From Maricaulis sp034670125 (GTDB lineage Bacteria; Pseudomonadota; Alphaproteobacteria; Caulobacterales; Maricaulaceae), in the NCBI RefSeq assembly GCF_034670125.1, contig NZ_JAXMOC010000010.1:23934-87933 (forward strand): a stretch of DNA of 64,000 nt. Reading direction: 5' to 3'. The notes beneath the pieces are model-generated. The model did no database searches and was not told the origin of the DNA. It worked only from the letters and a program-made list of their open reading frames with translations. The translations under genes and the position numbers were made by a program. Shown in pieces: positions 61,635 to 64,000 of this stretch. Position 1 is the stretch's first letter; each line of letters begins with the position of its first letter.

Positions 61635-63461
61635 ATGTCTGACCCTGACCCGGACCCGTCCGACGAGCCGGTCCCGTCCTGGCGGGATCGGGTATCGGCC
61701 GCCGTCCGGACGCTGGCGATTATCGCCCGGACGCGGCCCAGCCTGACGCTGGCGATCGCCGGCCTGACGGTCGTGGCGGCCTTGCTGCCGACTGCGGCCC
61801 TGTATGTTTCCAAACTTCTCATCGACGGTGTTCTGGCGGCAATGGACAGCGGCCGGGAAACGGATCGAAACGCGGCGTTGTACCTGGTCGGTGTTGAGGC
61901 GGGCATCCTGGCCGGGCTCCTGGTCGTGCGGCGTTTGCTGCTGTTCCAGAAGGCACGGCTGCACGCCGAACTCGGTTTTGCCGTGTCGCGCCTGATTCTC
62001 GACAAGGCCAACCGTTTTGCGCTGGGCCGGATCGAACTTCCGGAAGTCCAGGAGATGCTGATCCACGCCAAACAGTTCGCGTCCGCCCGGCCCTACGGGC
62101 TGGTGGTGCGCGGCTTCGATGTGCTGCAGGCCGGGATCACACTGCTCTCGATCATTGTGCTGCTGGCGACGAGCGCGCCTTGGCTGATCGCGCTCATGGT
62201 GCTGGGAGGCCTGCCGACCTTTGTCGGAAACGTTCGCTTTTCCGGTGACTCCTACCGATTTTACACGGCCCGGTCGCCGCAAATGCGCGAACGCAACTAT
62301 CTCGAAAGCCTGGTGACCAATGAAGCCGCCGCCCGCGAGCGTTTGCATTACGGGCTTGGCATTCCGTTGATGGATCGGTTCACGGCCCTGTTCCACACCA
62401 TGCATGACGGTGATCGGGCGTTGCAGGGGCGGCAGGCATTGATCGGATCCATGCTGGCGATCGCCGGCTCGGTGGTTTTCCTGGGTGGCAAGCTGTGGAT
62501 CGTCGCGGTCACCATCGCCGGCCGTTTCAGCCTCGGCCAGATGACGATGCTGATCGGCCTGCTCAAGCAGGGCCAGAATTGCGTCAATGCACTGCTCGGC
62601 GCGGTGACGGGCAGTCACGAGGATGTTCTCTATGTGACCCGCCTGTTCGCGCTGTTGGACATGGATGAGGGCGGTCGCCCGGGCGTCGCCGTCAGCGGCC
62701 CCTTGCCGGGAGACGGGCTGAGGTTTGACCGGGTCAGCTTCACCTATCCGGGCGGGCCGTCGCCGGCCCTGTCGGATGTCAGCTTTCACCTGTCGCCCGG
62801 CACCCGGCTCGGACTGGTCGGCGTGAACGGATCGGGCAAGACGACCCTCGTCAAGCTCGCGGCCGGCCTTTACCGGCCGGACAGAGGCCGGGTCACCCTG
62901 GACGGGCTGGACCTGACCGAATGGGACCCGGTCGTCCTGGCCGGTCGAATCGGCGTGATGTTCCAGCCTCACGTGAACTACAAGCTCTCAGTCCGCGACA
63001 ATGTGGAGGCGGGAGTCGGTTTGCAGGATCTCGCGCCGGGCGCGATGGACCGCGCGCTCGCCGCGGGCCTGGCCGACGGGCTGGTGAAGGACTTGCCGGA
63101 CGGGGTTGCAACGCGCCTGTCCAAGCGTTTCGCCGAAGGGGTGGAGCTGTCGGGCGGTCAATGGCAGCGGCTGGCCATGGCCCGGGCCCATGCCAATGAA
63201 ACCGCCGACATCCTGATTCTCGACGAACCGACCGCAGCCCTCGACGCGGAAGCCGAGGCGGCATTCATGGCCCGCCCGCTGGCGCCCGATCGTTCGCTGA
63301 TCCTGATCAGCCACCGCCTCTCCAACCTGCGAACCGCCGACCAGATCATCCTGCTGGAGCGTGGCCGGATCAGCGAGGCTGGGGATCACGATGCGCTGAT
63401 GGCGCTGGCGGGAAGCTATGCGACGCTCTTCGACCTGCAGGCCGACCCCTACCGAAGCTGA
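61635..63461 (+). CDS. ABC exporter, fused membrane and ATPase domains
   Basis: The 608-residue half-transporter has six membrane helices (about 40-310) and an ATPase domain with Walker A GLVGVNGSGKTTLVK, signature LSGGQWQR, Walker B DILILDEPTAAL and H-loop LISHRLS. Two copies would form the working exporter. It is the third gene of the sulfotransferase operon, six bases after the fusion gene, so it probably moves the sulfated product or its precursor across the inner membrane. Confidence 0.93.
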   Translation: MSDPDPDPSDEPVPSWRDRVSAAVRTLAIIARTRPSLTLAIAGLTVVAALLPTAALYVSKLLIDGVLAAMDSGRETDRNAALYLVGVEAGILAGLLVVRRLLLFQKARLHAELGFAVSRLILDKANRFALGRIELPEVQEMLIHAKQFASARPYGLVVRGFDVLQAGITLLSIIVLLATSAPWLIALMVLGGLPTFVGNVRFSGDSYRFYTARSPQMRERNYLESLVTNEAAARERLHYGLGIPLMDRFTALFHTMHDGDRALQGRQALIGSMLAIAGSVVFLGGKLWIVAVTIAGRFSLGQMTMLIGLLKQGQNCVNALLGAVTGSHEDVLYVTRLFALLDMDEGGRPGVAVSGPLPGDGLRFDRVSFTYPGGPSPALSDVSFHLSPGTRLGLVGVNGSGKTTLVKLAAGLYRPDRGRVTLDGLDLTEWDPVVLAGRIGVMFQPHVNYKLSVRDNVEAGVGLQDLAPGAMDRALAAGLADGLVKDLPDGVATRLSKRFAEGVELSGGQWQRLAMARAHANETADILILDEPTAALDAEAEAAFMARPLAPDRSLILISHRLSNLRTADQIILLERGRISEAGDHDALMALAGSYATLFDLQADPYRS

Positions 63462-63690
63462 CAAGCCTGTCTGCCAGACCCGGCGACTGTGATCGCTCGC
63501 CGGTATCGGGAATCGCCAGGACACTGTACGCCAGACCTTGCAGTCGCCATGCCTGTCGACATCCGCTTGATCCTGCCGGCGATCGTCGGGTGTCAGTGGT
63601 CCCGCTTCGCCCTGTCTGCATCTGCGCAGAGCCAGTTATGACTGGTCTTCTGCCCGGTCACTGCATGCCGATGCGAAAACCCGCACATTC
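63462..63690. other. Intergenic region after the ABC exporter gene
   Basis: This part of the 539-base terminal gap shows no gene, tRNA, LexA box or dispersed repeat. It ends just before promoter P1. Confidence 0.4.
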
Positions 63691-63695
63691 ACCGA

Positions 63696-63724
63696 TTGAC
63701 TTCAAAATGCCCGGGCCCTAAACC
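63696..63724 (+). promoter_or_regulatory. Strong promoter P1 pointing out of the window
   Basis: TTGACT (63696-63701), a 17-base spacer and TAAACC (63719-63724) form a sigma-70-type promoter. The preceding GAT and the bases after TTGACT (TCA), and the downstream CGCCCTCCT, are shared with P2. Confidence 0.7.
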
Positions 63725-63889
63725 TCGCCCTCCTCGCAGCGGGGGCCACGCAAAACGCGGCACCGGCGACGGGGGAGGGCGATCACCCTTCAGGACTTTC
63801 ATAGGCGCTACGATCTTCAGGCGCCGGCGATGATTTCTCCGGAAAACACCGCTGGCCCCGACGCGCTGCAGAAACCCTGAAAAACGTGA

Positions 63890-63918
63890 TTGACTTCAGG
63901 TTTGGGGCGGCTTAAACA
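63890..63918 (+). promoter_or_regulatory. Strong promoter P2 pointing out of the window
   Basis: TTGACT (63890-63895), a 17-base spacer and TAAACA (63913-63918). It repeats the P1 pattern 194 bases later, including the CGCCCTCCT segment just downstream. Tandem promoters of this kind are typical of rRNA operons in this group. Confidence 0.7.
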
Positions 63919-64000
63919 CCGCCCTCCTTGGCCGGGGGCGGCGAGTTGATTGTCCCTCTGGCTGATCGGGTTCATCGGCGCGGTTGTGTTGGTTGGGCCT

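Noticed and set aside
61032..62972. 646-residue frame on the minus strand opposite the ABC exporter
   Set aside because: Long antisense frames are common in GC-rich genes. The plus-strand exporter and fusion proteins have complete motifs.

Overview
The window is GC-rich, densely coded DNA from an alphaproteobacterium, most likely a Maricaulis-like member of the Maricaulales/Caulobacterales. This assignment is inference. It rests on the order uvrA-ssb-gyrA-coaD-ppiase-queA-tgt, on direct-repeat GAAC-N7-GAAC LexA sites, on a tRNA-His gene with A73 and G1:U72 and no encoded G-1, on DUF2336 and DUF6491 proteins, on an alphaproteobacterial-type AST cluster and on CtrA-like TTAA-N7-TTAG sites.

Layout. 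1-4.5 kb: the end of an unknown gene, uvrA (minus) and ssb (plus), which diverge with one LexA-type box each, then an exported hypothetical protein. 4.6-10.1 kb: a BlaI-type repressor, a BlaR1-type M56 protease with C-terminal ankyrin repeats, a beta-lactamase-fold hydrolase, an SDR-DoxX fusion and a DUF2269 membrane protein, with a palindromic operator candidate in front. 10.1-16.7 kb: an exported Kelch protein and a nucleotide pyrophosphatase-like lipoprotein, a ribbon-helix-helix/membrane/EF-hand protein, a second serine hydrolase divergent from a membrane-anchored winged-helix regulator, and intergenic repeats. 17-28.4 kb: gyrA, coaD, two cyclophilins, an AhpD-like protein, queA and tgt with small exported or acetyltransferase genes between them, including a protein with three AFPGVDW repeats, and a PRC-barrel protein. 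28.5-36.9 kb: a lipoprotein, tRNA-Lys, a repeat-rich gap, a type-B carboxylesterase, a CPA2 antiporter, an L,D-transpeptidase and an OmpA porin with a 29-proline linker. 37-44 kb: a cystathionine gamma-synthase-family enzyme, then an arginine succinyltransferase pathway cluster (M20 hydrolase, astA, astD, astB) and a single-domain response regulator. 44-50.3 kb: phhA, a three-domain beta/gamma-crystallin protein, an AsmA protein, an M48 protease, tRNA-His and DUF6491. 50.4-55.6 kb: a lytic transglycosylase, two DUF2336 proteins, a response regulator with an Hpt protein, and nadK, which appears to lack an ordinary start codon. 55.7-59.2 kb: EgtB, a class II aldolase, an outer-membrane-like protein and cytochrome c. 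59.3-63.5 kb: a sulfotransferase, a glycosyltransferase-sulfotransferase fusion and an ABC exporter in one tight operon. The last 300 bases hold two matching strong promoters that point out of the window, probably at an rRNA operon.

The most unusual items are the M56-ankyrin sensor operon, the RHH-membrane-EF-hand protein with a strong internal start, the GT-sulfotransferase-ABC operon, the nadK start, the Hpt/response regulator/DUF2336 neighbourhood and the AFPGVDW-repeat protein. No phage, insertion sequence, CRISPR array or plasmid feature was seen.
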